A DNA stretch of 17,402 bases from CAZEJK01 sp964512045 (GCA_964512045.1 CAZEJK010000103.1:1-17402), one strand, 5' to 3'. Counted from the stretch's first letter, positions 7,678 through 15,145 are shown. Numbers and translations: made by a program. The notes: a model not told the origin generated them from the letters alone.

Positions 7678-8825
7678 GACGAGCACAGAGAGCACGTGTG
7701 CTGCATGTGATCACCCGGCTCGAGCTGGGCGGCGCGCAGCACAACACGCTGTACACGGTCGGGCATTTGAACCCTGCGGAGTTTCAGCCAGCGCTGGCGT
7801 GGGGTCCGGGCGACCTGCTCGACCGCGATGTACCGCGGGACCTGGAGCGGTTCGAGGTACCGGAGCTGCAGCGCGCCGTCCGGCCGAGCCACGACCTCCG
7901 CGCGCTCCGGCGGCTGCGTGAGGTGATCAGGGGCTATCGTCCGCATCTGATCCACACGCACTCGTCGAAGGCCGGTGTGCTTGGCCGGGCAGCAGCGCGC
8001 ATCGAACGGGTGCCGGCGATCCACTCGATTCACGGGTTCGGCTTCACGCCGACGCAGCCAGCTGTGGTGCGGGGCGTGTTCCTCGCGTTGGAGCGGTTGG
8101 CGGCTCGGTGGACCGATGGCTTCATCGCGGTCTCCCATGCGAACGCACGTGAAGGTGTTGCTCTCGGTCTGTTCTCTGCCGACAAGGTACGGGTGATCCG
8201 CTCGGGAATTGATCTTGAGCGGTACGCCGCTCCGCGACAGCCACCCGGGGAGCTGGCGCAGTCGTTGGGAGTGCCGGCCAACGCCACGCTGGTCGTTCAG
8301 GTCGGCAACTTCAAACCGCAGAAAGCGCCGTTGGACTTCGTCGAGATGGCAGCGCGAGTCGCAGCTGAGGTCCCCTCGGCCTGGTTCCTCATGGTTGGCG
8401 ACGGTGTTCTGCGTCCCGCCGCAGAGGCCCTGGCGCACCGACTCGGGATCGACAACCGGTTGGTGTGCGCGGGGTGGCGGGATGACGTCGCCGAGATCGT
8501 GAACGCCGCACGGGTCGTCACCCTGACCTCGCGCCACGAGGGTCTTCCTCGAGCGTTGGTGGAGGCACGCGCCAGTGGTGTCCCTGTGGTCGCGACGGCC
8601 GTGGACGGAACACCGGAGATCGTGCTCGATGGTGTCACGGGCGTTCTCGTTCGGCCCGGAGATGTGAGCGCACTGTCTGAGGCGGTGGCACGACTCCTCA
8701 CCGATGACGAGCTCCACGCCCGGCTCGCAGCCGCGTCGCGTCGCGGTCTCGAGGAGTTCGACATCGACACGATGGTGCGCCAGCAGGAGGAGCTGTATCG
8801 ATGGGTTCTGTCCCGCAACCGATGA
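7674..8825 (+). CDS. Glycosyltransferase family 4 (GT-B fold)
   Basis: A 383-residue GT4 enzyme with a typical glycan-assembly N-terminus: VLHVITRLELGGAQHNTL (9-26), where the GGAQ loop is characteristic. HLIHTHSSKAGVLGR (91-105) and IHGFGF (119-124) follow, the pattern seen in enzymes that add the second or later sugars to a lipid carrier. VIRSGIDLERY (174-184) ends the first domain and VGNFKPQKAPLDFVE (210-224) opens the donor domain. EGLPRALVE (289-297) is the EX7E element and TAVDGTPEIV the usual C-terminal loop. The start is GTG at 7674 within a GTGA overlap, with GGAAGAG about 8 nt upstream. It follows the lipid-carrier transferase directly, which fits a product transfer between them, and overlaps pilD by 25 nt. 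Confidence 0.9.
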   Translation: MRRAQRARVLHVITRLELGGAQHNTLYTVGHLNPAEFQPALAWGPGDLLDRDVPRDLERFEVPELQRAVRPSHDLRALRRLREVIRGYRPHLIHTHSSKAGVLGRAAARIERVPAIHSIHGFGFTPTQPAVVRGVFLALERLAARWTDGFIAVSHANAREGVALGLFSADKVRVIRSGIDLERYAAPRQPPGELAQSLGVPANATLVVQVGNFKPQKAPLDFVEMAARVAAEVPSAWFLMVGDGVLRPAAEALAHRLGIDNRLVCAGWRDDVAEIVNAARVVTLTSRHEGLPRALVEARASGVPVVATAVDGTPEIVLDGVTGVLVRPGDVSALSEAVARLLTDDELHARLAAASRRGLEEFDIDTMVRQQEELYRWVLSRNR

Positions 8826-9574
8826 TCGTGGTGTTTGCTTTCGCCGTCGGGGCTGTGGTGGGCAGCTTTCTCAATGTCGTCATCCTCCGTCTGCCCCGTC
8901 AGCAGTCTGTGGTGACTCCGGGCTCCCGCTGTCCGTCGTGCGGCACGGCGGTGCGCTGGTACGACAACATACCGATCGTGTCATGGCTGCTCCTGAGGGC
9001 TCGATGCCGCACCTGCCAGGCGCCGATCTCGTTGCGCTACCCGATCATCGAGCTGTGTGGCGGTGCGATCGGGGTTCTGTCGCTCCTGCTGTACGGGACG
9101 AGCGTGGCCGGGCTCGAGGCGGCACTGTTCGGCTGGATCACCCTGGCGCTTGGCGTCATCGACCTGGAGCACCAGCTGCTCCTGGATGTCCTGACCTATC
9201 CGTCGATCGTGCTCGGGGTCGCCTTCTCTTTTGTCGGAGGGCTGACAACACCCCTCGAGTCGATACTCGGCGCGGTGATCGGTGCCGCGATACCTGCCGC
9301 AACGATCGGGCTGTACAAGCTGTGGCGTGGGATCGAGGGCATGGGGTGGGGAGACGTGAAGTACCTGGCGGCGATCGGCGCCGTCGTCGGGGTTCAGGGC
9401 TGCCTGTGGGTGCTGGTGCTTGCGGCGATTCTCGGAGCGGCAGTGGGCGGGGTGCTCATTATCGCCCGTCGAGGTTCGATGCAAACGGCACTTCCGTTCG
9501 GCACTTTTCTCGCGGCTGCGGTGCTGCTCTGGCTCTACGCGCCTCCCGGCTGGCGCTTCTGGCTCGTGGTGTAG
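8801..9574 (+). CDS. pilD: Type IV prepilin leader peptidase / N-methyltransferase
   Basis: A 257-residue polytopic aspartic peptidase (family A24) that cleaves the class III leader of type IV pilin-like proteins and, in the bifunctional form, methylates the new N-terminus. GSFLNVVILRLP (21-32) is the typical N-terminal motif. Cysteines 44, 47, 69 and 72 (RCPSCG ... CRTCQ) form the zinc-site pattern of the methyltransferase-bearing form. The two catalytic aspartates are in VIDLEHQLLLD (D121) and MGWGDVKYLA (D185, the GxGD-type motif). The usual LPD after the first Asp reads LLD here. ATG at 8801 has AGGAGGAG at 8785-8792, 8 nt upstream; an alternative ATG at 8822 would remove only seven residues. 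It is the last gene of the glycosyltransferase operon and converges on selA with a 40-bp overlap. No pilin or pilus-assembly genes are in the window. Confidence 0.93.
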   Translation: MGSVPQPMIVVFAFAVGAVVGSFLNVVILRLPRQQSVVTPGSRCPSCGTAVRWYDNIPIVSWLLLRARCRTCQAPISLRYPIIELCGGAIGVLSLLLYGTSVAGLEAALFGWITLALGVIDLEHQLLLDVLTYPSIVLGVAFSFVGGLTTPLESILGAVIGAAIPAATIGLYKLWRGIEGMGWGDVKYLAAIGAVVGVQGCLWVLVLAAILGAAVGGVLIIARRGSMQTALPFGTFLAAAVLLWLYAPPGWRFWLVV

Positions 9575-10947
9575 GCGGCTCGAATCGCCCCGAGGAGTGT
9601 GCGCTCCTGCTCAGGCAGGATCGCCTTCAGATCGATCAGGAGGCGCCCTTCAAGCATGCGCACGATCACCGGCGGTGTGCCACTGCGCAGCTGACGTGCC
9701 ATCTCGACATCGTCCGGGAGCTCGACCGCGAAGCTCGGGATCGTGTCGGTGGGAGACGATCCGCCTCCGACCGTGGCTTCGCTGGCCACGGCCTTCGCTG
9801 GGATGCCGTCTGAGCGGAGAGAGCGTGCGATCCTGCGCGCGCTGCGTTGGAGGCTGTCCAGCGATCGCTCGAGCATCCGGTACAGCGGGACCGCCTCGAG
9901 GTCGCCGCGACGGTGTGCTTCGAGAGTCCGAGCCATCCATACCAGCGCCGTCTTGTCCGGGCGCAGGGCGCGGTAGAGCGGGTGACGGCCGAGCGGCTCG
10001 ACCCATCGGGCGCGGCCCGCGACGATTCCGGCCTGAGGCCCGCCGAGCAGCTTGTCGCCGGAGAAGCAGACCGCATCGGCGCCGTCAGCAAGGAGCTCGT
10101 GCACTGTCGGCTCGTGGCTCAAGCCCCACCGCCGGACGTCGTGGATTGCGCCGCATCCCTGATCGACGAACAACGGCAGCCCGTTGTCGTGGGCGACCCT
10201 CGCGAGCTCGGCGATCGGTGGCTCGGTCGTGAATCCGACAACCCGGTAGTTCGACGGGTGGGCGACGAGGACTGCCGCCACGTCATCGGTGGCTGTGATG
10301 GCGCGATCGTAGTCGCCGAGGTGCGTGCGGTTCGTGCAGCCCACCTCGAGCAGGCGACAGCCCGAGGCGGCCATGACATCCGGTAGCCGGAAGGAACCGC
10401 CGATCTCGATCAGCTGACCACGGGACACGACCACGCTCCTCCCCGCGCAATGACAGCTCAGCATGAGGAGTAGTGCGGCAGCGTTGTTGTTGACCATCAC
10501 GGCGCTGTCGGCGGCGAACGTGTCCGCAAGCTCGCGCCGGATCGGCGCCAACCGCTGACCGCGACGGCCCGNNNNNNNNNNACGGCCCGAGCCGAGGTCG
10601 TACTCCAGGGCGAGGTACCCACCGAGACCATCTGGAGGAGGTTGTGACAGCGGCGCCCGTCCGAGGTTAGTATGGAGCAGTACCCCGGTGGCGTTGAGAA
10701 CCGCGGGGTAGGCGGGCGCCTCAGAGGTGGTCAGGGTCTCGAGGATCCGTGCAGGGGCCTGTCCGACCGCGCGATCGACCTCCTCCAGGGATGGATCTGT
10801 GGATCGGATCCATGAACGGATCCGGTCAATCTCGTGACGAGCGGCCCGGACCACCGCATCGTGGCCGAGCCGGTGTGCGGCCGCCATCAGCTCCTCGCCG
10901 AGAAGAAGGCGGTCGACGGCCGGCAGACGGCGCATGAGCTCCTGCAT
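9535..10947 (-). CDS. selA: L-seryl-tRNA(Sec) selenium transferase
   Basis: SelA is a PLP enzyme that turns seryl-tRNA(Sec) into selenocysteinyl-tRNA(Sec) using selenophosphate, and acts in the cytoplasm as a large ring oligomer. The N-terminal part has the family pattern RLPAVDRLL then AVLNATGVLLHTNLGRAPLS (82-101). VDQGCGAI (261-268) and CFSGDKLLGGPQAG (294-307) are the PLP region; K299 as written (about 293 once the gap is closed) is the cofactor lysine, near K295 of the E. coli enzyme. The gene contains an artificial block of 10 N; without it and one duplicated 8-mer the protein would be 464 residues, almost exactly the E. coli length (463). The start ATG at 10947 has no Shine-Dalgarno but a -10-like TACAAT ends 7 nt before it. 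It overlaps pilD by 40 bp at the 3' end. selB, selC and selD are not in the window. Confidence 0.95.
   Translation of the reverse strand: MQELMRRLPAVDRLLLGEELMAAAHRLGHDAVVRAARHEIDRIRSWIRSTDPSLEEVDRAVGQAPARILETLTTSEAPAYPAVLNATGVLLHTNLGRAPLSQPPPDGLGGYLALEYDLGSGRXXXXGRRGQRLAPIRRELADTFAADSAVMVNNNAAALLLMLSCHCAGRSVVVSRGQLIEIGGSFRLPDVMAASGCRLLEVGCTNRTHLGDYDRAITATDDVAAVLVAHPSNYRVVGFTTEPPIAELARVAHDNGLPLFVDQGCGAIHDVRRWGLSHEPTVHELLADGADAVCFSGDKLLGGPQAGIVAGRARWVEPLGRHPLYRALRPDKTALVWMARTLEAHRRGDLEAVPLYRMLERSLDSLQRSARRIARSLRSDGIPAKAVASEATVGGGSSPTDTIPSFAVELPDDVEMARQLRSGTPPVIVRMLEGRLLIDLKAILPEQERTLLGAIRAAYTTSQKRQPGGA
10572..10581. other. Assembly gap of 10 N inside selA, flanked by identical 8-mers
   Basis: Ten N separate two copies of acggcccg (10564-10571 and 10582-10589). 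Joining the two sides over this 8-bp overlap removes 18 bp (six codons) and restores the conserved SelA stretch LEYDLGSGRRGQR. The gap therefore looks like a scaffold join of two contigs that really overlap, and probably no sequence is missing. Confidence 0.95.
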
Positions 10948-10959
10948 GCGCGGATTGTA
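10947..10959 (-). promoter_or_regulatory. Candidate -10 box for leaderless selA mRNA
   Basis: On the minus strand TACAAT (plus-strand 10954-10959) is followed by six bases and then the selA ATG. A transcript starting 7 nt after the -10 would begin at the A of the start codon. No Shine-Dalgarno is present. No convincing -35 hexamer is visible. This is an inference from spacing; it needs a mapped 5' end. Confidence 0.5.
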
Positions 10960-10998
10960 GCAGGCAGGCCGGGCACTCACGGAAGGAGAGGGACGGTC

Positions 10999-11577
10999 AT
11001 GGTGTCCCAGGGCGAGCTGGCGAACTTGGAGACCCGGTTGCGGGACCTGATCCGGGAGTGGGAGCGGTACTGTGCTGGCGAGCGCAGAGTTCCCCCGGTG
11101 AAAGAGCGTGACAGCATGGCGCGCTGGATGCGGACGTTGTCGGAGAGTGGGACGCCGCTGAGGTCCGCCGAGGCGTTCCGTCTCGGGCAGCTTCAGCAGA
11201 GGTTCGCGACGTACTCCCAACTTTGGGAGCGGATGCTGCGTGAGCGCGAGGAGGGCCGGGTCGTCCGGCCGGTCGTGCCAGGAGCAGGGGGTGCCGACAC
11301 GGCGCCTTCTCCGAAGTCTTCGAGCCCTTCGGTCTCGGCCAACGCAACGCGGACTGAGACCGTACACCAGGGCGAGGACGATCTGTACCGGAGGTACCTG
11401 GAAGCGCGTCGGAGCCTGGGACAGGAAGCGCGAGTCAGCCGGAAGGCGTTCGAAGCGCAGATCGAGTCACAGCGCCAGCGTCTACGGGAGCGGATGGGCA
11501 AGGATGTCCAGTTCAGAGTGGTGGTCGAGGGTGGTAAGGTGAAGATCTCGGCTCGCCGGAGTACCGGTGAGTCGTAG
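10999..11577 (+). CDS. MXAN_5187-type domain protein of unknown function
   Basis: A soluble 192-residue protein resembling the C-terminal domain of the Myxococcus MXAN_5187 family, whose role is unknown. The first half is helical: LANLETRLRDLIREWERYCAGERRVPP (residues 7-33, in pieces), then FRLGQLQQRFATYSQLWERMLREREEGRVVR (60-90), with the aromatic/charged RF.TY..LWER pattern of the family. A Pro/Ser/Ala-rich linker of about 30 residues follows (93-122). The C-terminal part has LYRRYLEARRSLGQE (129-143) and a short beta-like end QFRVVVEGGKVKISAR (171-186). I recognise both halves of the family pattern from memory only. The ATG at 10999 is preceded by GGAAGGAGAGGG. It diverges from selA across 51 bp and lies 19 bp before the TPR lipoprotein gene, so the two are probably one transcript. 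Confidence 0.75.
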   Translation: MVSQGELANLETRLRDLIREWERYCAGERRVPPVKERDSMARWMRTLSESGTPLRSAEAFRLGQLQQRFATYSQLWERMLREREEGRVVRPVVPGAGGADTAPSPKSSSPSVSANATRTETVHQGEDDLYRRYLEARRSLGQEARVSRKAFEAQIESQRQRLRERMGKDVQFRVVVEGGKVKISARRSTGES

Positions 11578-11596
11578 GAGCGTGAGGGAGACAGAG

Positions 11597-12553
11597 ATGA
11601 CACGGTTTTGCGTGGTGGTCGGCAGGCTGGTGGTGGTCGGGCTGGTCATCGCCTGCATCGGGTGGGCGGAAGACGAGCCGCGGTTCCTGAGGTGGTTGGA
11701 TCCGAACAATCCCACCGATCGCACGATCCGAGCGTACTGGGAGGCGGTGGAAGCCGATCAGGCGACTGTCGAGCAGATTGTCGACCTCGGCACCTTGCTG
11801 TTCGACAAGGGCTTCTTCGGCGAGGCAATCGATTTCTATGAGCTCGCGCTGGAGCGCGAGGAGGACCTGGCAGAGGCGTACCTCCGCATCGGTCTGGTGG
11901 AGCACCGTCAAGGGAAGATGAACAGGGCGCGGCGGGCGTATCGACGCTGCCTTGAGATCTCCTCAGGCCACGGTTGGTGCAACTTCTATCTCGGCATGGC
12001 GTCGGAGGAGCTTGGAAAGGTCGACGACGCGCTCTACTACTACGAGCGTGCATTCCGCTTCTCTCCGGAGCTTGCGGATCCTGCGGTGAACCCCCAGGTG
12101 CTGTACTCTGAGCTGCAGCTCGCTGTGCGGACCAAGACGTACGACGGGAGGTTCCTCGAGCGCAATATGCCGATGGAGCTTCTCGAGCCGGAGCCTGCTG
12201 CCGCAGCCGGTCGACAACAGTCGCAGCCGGAAGGCTCCAGTGGTGCGGGTCTCGTCCCTGCCGAGGGTGACGAGAAGGCTCCCGAAGCTGTGAAGCCGAA
12301 GGAGTCGGCGCCTCCGGCGCAACAGCCAGGATCGGAGGGGGAGGCGCCGGTTGCACCGCACCAGCGCACGCCAGAGCGCGATGAGCAACCGTTCGGGAGC
12401 GTCGAGGAGCAGCAGGGCTCGAGTCACGGAGGGGGCTTGAGAGGCCAGCGCCTTCCTCGTTCAGCCGGCGGAGCGCTGCGGCGCGTCCCGCCCACTTCGC
12501 CGAGCCCATCGCCGACGCCATCGCCCGAAGCATCGCCACCGAGCATGCACTGA
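11597..12553 (+). CDS. TPR-repeat protein, probable lipoprotein
   Basis: A 318-residue exported protein. The N-terminus MTRFCVVVGRLVVVGLVIAC is a short signal with a possible lipobox VIAC (17-20), so it may be lipidated at Cys20; ordinary signal cleavage near WAE is the alternative. Residues ~50-160 hold about three TPR units: LGTLLFDKGFFGEAIDFYELAL, then AYLRIGLVEHRQGKMNRARRAY, then FYLGMASEELGKVDDALYYYERAF (each about 20-24 residues, all on the TPR pattern). From ~185 to the end it is rich in Pro, Glu, Gln and Ser (TSPSPSPTPSPEASPP at the very end) and probably disordered. I chose ATG 11597 over GTG 11567 because GAGGGAG lies 6 nt upstream and it gives a clean signal peptide. The role is unknown; TPR lipoproteins often act as scaffolds for envelope complexes. 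It follows the MXAN_5187-type gene after 19 bp. Confidence 0.8.
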   Translation: MTRFCVVVGRLVVVGLVIACIGWAEDEPRFLRWLDPNNPTDRTIRAYWEAVEADQATVEQIVDLGTLLFDKGFFGEAIDFYELALEREEDLAEAYLRIGLVEHRQGKMNRARRAYRRCLEISSGHGWCNFYLGMASEELGKVDDALYYYERAFRFSPELADPAVNPQVLYSELQLAVRTKTYDGRFLERNMPMELLEPEPAAAAGRQQSQPEGSSGAGLVPAEGDEKAPEAVKPKESAPPAQQPGSEGEAPVAPHQRTPERDEQPFGSVEEQQGSSHGGGLRGQRLPRSAGGALRRVPPTSPSPSPTPSPEASPPSMH

Positions 12554-12555
12554 TG

Positions 12556-12593
12556 TTGTACCGGTCGAGGCCGGTGATACACTCGCGACCGTG
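12556..12593 (+). promoter_or_regulatory. Candidate promoter of leaderless M16-dut-purMN operon
   Basis: TTGTAC (12556-12561), a 16-bp spacer and TACACT (12578-12583) sit just before the GTG at 12591, which is 7 bases after the -10. No Shine-Dalgarno lies between them. The hexamers match the sigma-70 consensus only partly (3 of 6 and 4 of 6), so this is a candidate promoter only. It would start transcription at or next to the start codon. Confidence 0.45.
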
Positions 12594-13823
12594 ACGACCG
12601 AGACACAGCGGCTTCGGCCGGGGCTCGTACTGTGCCCGACTCCAGGGCGGGCGACCGTCTCTGTGGGCATATGGGTGCTTCGTGGTGCTGCGCACGAGCC
12701 GCCGGAGCTGGCCGGCGCCACCCACCTGGTGGAGCATCTGATGCTGCGCCGCTGTGGCCGGCGAACGCACCAGGAGGTGGCGCGGCTGATCGACCGTCTC
12801 GGTGGCGCGGTGGATGCGTGGACGGACCAGGAGATGACCGGGCTGTCGGCGGAGACCACCGTCAGCGGCGCCGAGGAGGCGGTCGCGCTTCTGATCGACG
12901 CGATCCGGTCGCCGACGTTCGATCCTCCAGATGTCGACCTGGAGCGTCAGGTCGCGCTGGCGGAGCTGGAGATGCTCGCAGACGATCCCGGCGACCTGGC
13001 AGACGAGGCATTGGGTAGAGCCGCCTGGGGGGATCACCCGCTGGCTCGGCCGGTGATCGGCAGCAAGCAGACGTTAGCACGCCTCACACCGGACGCCCTG
13101 CGGCGCCATCGGGAGCGACTCGTGCAACCAGGACAGCTGCTGGTGGTCGTTGCAGGCGAGCTGACGCCGGCTCAGGTCCTGAGCTGGCTCGAACCGCTGC
13201 CGCTCGAGATGCCGCCGGCATTGGGGCGTCTACCTCCCGTGCTATGGCGCGGAGATCGAGTGGGCGTGGAGCGTCAGGCACAGGGACAGTTCTCCGTGCG
13301 ATACGCGCTGGCGACCCCGGGCCTCACAAGCCCCGAGGTGCCGGCGTTGTCGTTGCTGAACCGGTTGTTGGGAGTGGGTGCGTCGAGTCGGCTGTTCCAA
13401 CGGCTTCGCGAGGAGCTCGGTCTCGTCTACGACATCTCCAGCGGCCTGCTCTTGCGATCGCAAGCGGGGCGCCTGGAGGTCGCCTGGACGTGCTCGCCGG
13501 ATCAGCTCGAACGGACGCGTCACGAGGTGCTCGAGCAGATAGCCGCAGTCACCGAGACGATCACCGATCACGAGGTTTCTACGGTGCGAGACGGGATGGT
13601 TCGCAATCTGGAGATGGAGTTCGACGACCCTTCCGGGCGGTGTGGCCTCGAGGCGAGTGAGCTGCTGCAGTCTGGCCGAGAGTTCGATCTGGGACGATGG
13701 CGCGCCGAGCTGGAGGCGGTAGATGCCTCGATGCTCCGGGCTCTAGCAGAGCGGCTTCTGAGCGAGGTTCCCGTTGCTGAGGCGTGGTGTGGTCCGCCGG
13801 CGGGATGCGAGCAGGTGGCATGA
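12591..13823 (+). CDS. M16 family zinc peptidase
   Basis: A 410-residue peptidase of the insulinase/processing-peptidase family. Such enzymes are clam-shell proteases that degrade or process short peptides. The inverted zinc motif HLVEH is at 45-49, and the third ligand is E125 in LAELEMLADDP, at the usual distance of about 76 residues. The C-terminal half carries the R/Y element SSRLFQRLREELGLVYDISSG (residues 265-285), which belongs to the second M16 domain and helps form the active site. All catalytic parts are present, so it should be active; many bacteria pair it with an inactive partner, but none is adjacent here. No signal peptide is visible, suggesting a cytoplasmic enzyme (the PqqF/YmxG-like group). 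The GTG start has no Shine-Dalgarno but a promoter-like element directly before it. The stop overlaps dut (ATGA). Confidence 0.92.
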   Translation: MTTETQRLRPGLVLCPTPGRATVSVGIWVLRGAAHEPPELAGATHLVEHLMLRRCGRRTHQEVARLIDRLGGAVDAWTDQEMTGLSAETTVSGAEEAVALLIDAIRSPTFDPPDVDLERQVALAELEMLADDPGDLADEALGRAAWGDHPLARPVIGSKQTLARLTPDALRRHRERLVQPGQLLVVVAGELTPAQVLSWLEPLPLEMPPALGRLPPVLWRGDRVGVERQAQGQFSVRYALATPGLTSPEVPALSLLNRLLGVGASSRLFQRLREELGLVYDISSGLLLRSQAGRLEVAWTCSPDQLERTRHEVLEQIAAVTETITDHEVSTVRDGMVRNLEMEFDDPSGRCGLEASELLQSGREFDLGRWRAELEAVDASMLRALAERLLSEVPVAEAWCGPPAGCEQVA

Positions 13824-14296
13824 GCACTGCGGGTGGCCGGGATGGCGCGCGATACCCGATCGTCCGGGTTGTGCGTCTCGAGCACGCCCGTGGCCTTCCC
13901 TTGCCCAGCTACTCCTCGGAGGGTGCAGCTGGCGCCGACCTGATGGCTGCGGTTGAGGCGGTGGTGACGATCGCTCCGCTGGAAAGGGTGGCGGTTCCAA
14001 CGGGTCTGGTGCTCGAGATTCCGTCAGGCTGGGAGGGGCAGGTTCGTCCTCGCTCGGGACTGGCCATGAGCAGCGGCCTTACCGTCGTCAACGCGCCGGG
14101 GACAGTAGACTCTGATTACCGAGGTGAGGTCAAGGTACTGCTCGTGAACCTCTCTGCCGAGCCCGTCGCCGTCCAGCGTGGTGATCGGATTGCCCAGCTT
14201 GTGCTCGCTCCGGTGGCGCGGGTCGCGTTCGAGGAGGTCGAAGCGCTCTCTGCGACCGCACGGGGCGTCGGCGGCTTCGGCTCCACAGGGAGGTAG
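13820..14296 (+). CDS. dut: dUTP diphosphatase (dUTPase)
   Basis: A trimeric dUTPase of 158 residues that hydrolyses dUTP to dUMP and PPi, keeping uracil out of DNA and feeding thymidylate synthesis. All five family motifs are present: EGAAGADL (34-41), RPRSGLAMSSGL (76-87), NAPGTVDSDYRGEV (91-104; the catalytic Asp is in VDSDY), RGDRIAQLVL (120-129), and the glycine-rich C-terminal ARGVGGFGSTGR (147-158) that closes over the substrate. The length is normal for bacterial dUTPases (about 150). ATG at 13820 forms ATGA with the M16 stop, preceded by GCAGGTGG; a GTG/ATG-rich upstream extension is possible but adds no conserved residues. It is followed after 4 nt by the hydrolase gene, so it is operonic. 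The active-site residues look intact. Confidence 0.97.
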   Translation: MSTAGGRDGARYPIVRVVRLEHARGLPLPSYSSEGAAGADLMAAVEAVVTIAPLERVAVPTGLVLEIPSGWEGQVRPRSGLAMSSGLTVVNAPGTVDSDYRGEVKVLLVNLSAEPVAVQRGDRIAQLVLAPVARVAFEEVEALSATARGVGGFGSTGR

Positions 14297-14300
14297 AGCG

Positions 14301-15116
14301 GTGGAGGTTTTCGTTCTCGCTTCGGGCTCCAGTGGGAACACGCTCTTCGTCCGCGGCCCACGCGGCGGTGTGCTCGTGGACGCCGGGATCTCGAACCAGG
14401 CGCTGCGCCGGCGGTTGGCGGTGTTCGGAATCGGCATCGACGAGGTCCACGCAGTCGTCATCACACATGAGCACCAAGACCACGTAAAAGGGCTGGACGT
14501 CCTGTTGCGCAAAACTGTGATCCCGGTGTGGATGAGCCGAGGAACCATTCAGGCGTTGGGACGAACGGATGCAAACGTGCTCGGAAACGGGCAGTTGACG
14601 AATCTCGCCGGCTTGCATGTGAGTACCATTCAGACCAGTCACGATGCCGCCGACCCGCTTGCGGTGGTGCTGTCAGACGGTGAGCGCCGCATCGGAGTGT
14701 GTACTGACACCGGGATTGTGTCGCCACTGCTGCTGACGCGGTTACGGGACCTCGATCTGCTCTTGTTGGAGGCGAACCACGATGCCGATCTGCTGCGACA
14801 CGGCCGATACCCCTGGGTGCTCAAGCAACGCATCGCCTCTCGGCACGGGCATCTGGCCAACCACCAGACTGCGGAGGCCGTTCGGGGTTTGCGGTCCCCA
14901 CGACTGGCGGGCGTGATTGCGCTCCACCTGTCCGAGGAGAACAACAGCCCGGAGATTGTGGAGAGCTGTTTGGGCGAGGCGGTCGAAAGAGAGCTCCCGG
15001 TGGTGGCGGTGGGACGTCGCGACATGCTGCAGGTCGGGCTGGACGCAGGCACGCTGCGCTGGCAGCGTCACGAGGTGCCGGCTCCACGACGAAAAGGGAC
15101 ATCGTCAGCAGGTTGA
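14301..15116 (+). CDS. Metallo-beta-lactamase-fold hydrolase, YycJ/WalJ type
   Basis: A 271-residue metal-dependent hydrolase of the YycJ (WalJ) group. It begins with VLASGSSGNTLFV (5-17), the group's N-terminal signature. THEHQDHVKGL (55-65) carries the HxHxDH metal site, H114 (TSHDAADP) and D136 (CTDTG) are further ligands, and GHLANHQTAEAV (183-194) with ALHLSEENN (207-215) match the rest of the family. Members are thought to be nucleases or phosphodiesterases involved in DNA repair or cell-wall signalling; the substrate here is unknown. GTG at 14301 has AGGGAGG at 14287-14293, 7 nt before the start. It sits between dut and purM in one operon, and the dut context loosely supports a nucleic-acid role. 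Confidence 0.92.
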   Translation: MEVFVLASGSSGNTLFVRGPRGGVLVDAGISNQALRRRLAVFGIGIDEVHAVVITHEHQDHVKGLDVLLRKTVIPVWMSRGTIQALGRTDANVLGNGQLTNLAGLHVSTIQTSHDAADPLAVVLSDGERRIGVCTDTGIVSPLLLTRLRDLDLLLLEANHDADLLRHGRYPWVLKQRIASRHGHLANHQTAEAVRGLRSPRLAGVIALHLSEENNSPEIVESCLGEAVERELPVVAVGRRDMLQVGLDAGTLRWQRHEVPAPRRKGTSSAG

Positions 15117-15145
15117 GGGAGCTGTGGCGGCGAGAAGGAGGAAGG

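Noticed and set aside
7524..8717. Minus-strand open frame of 397 codons over the PNPT and GT4 genes
   Set aside because: Composition and position mark it as an antisense shadow of two clearly recognised genes.
10792..10823. Cluster of GGATC repeats within selA
   Set aside because: Encodes the repeated Ile-Arg-Ser residues of the SelA N-terminal helix; explained by codon use in coding sequence.
11646..13037. Minus-strand open frame of 463 codons over the TPR and M16 genes
   Set aside because: Low-complexity Arg/Ala/Pro composition, crosses two well-supported genes and a promoter region; no ribosome-binding site seen.
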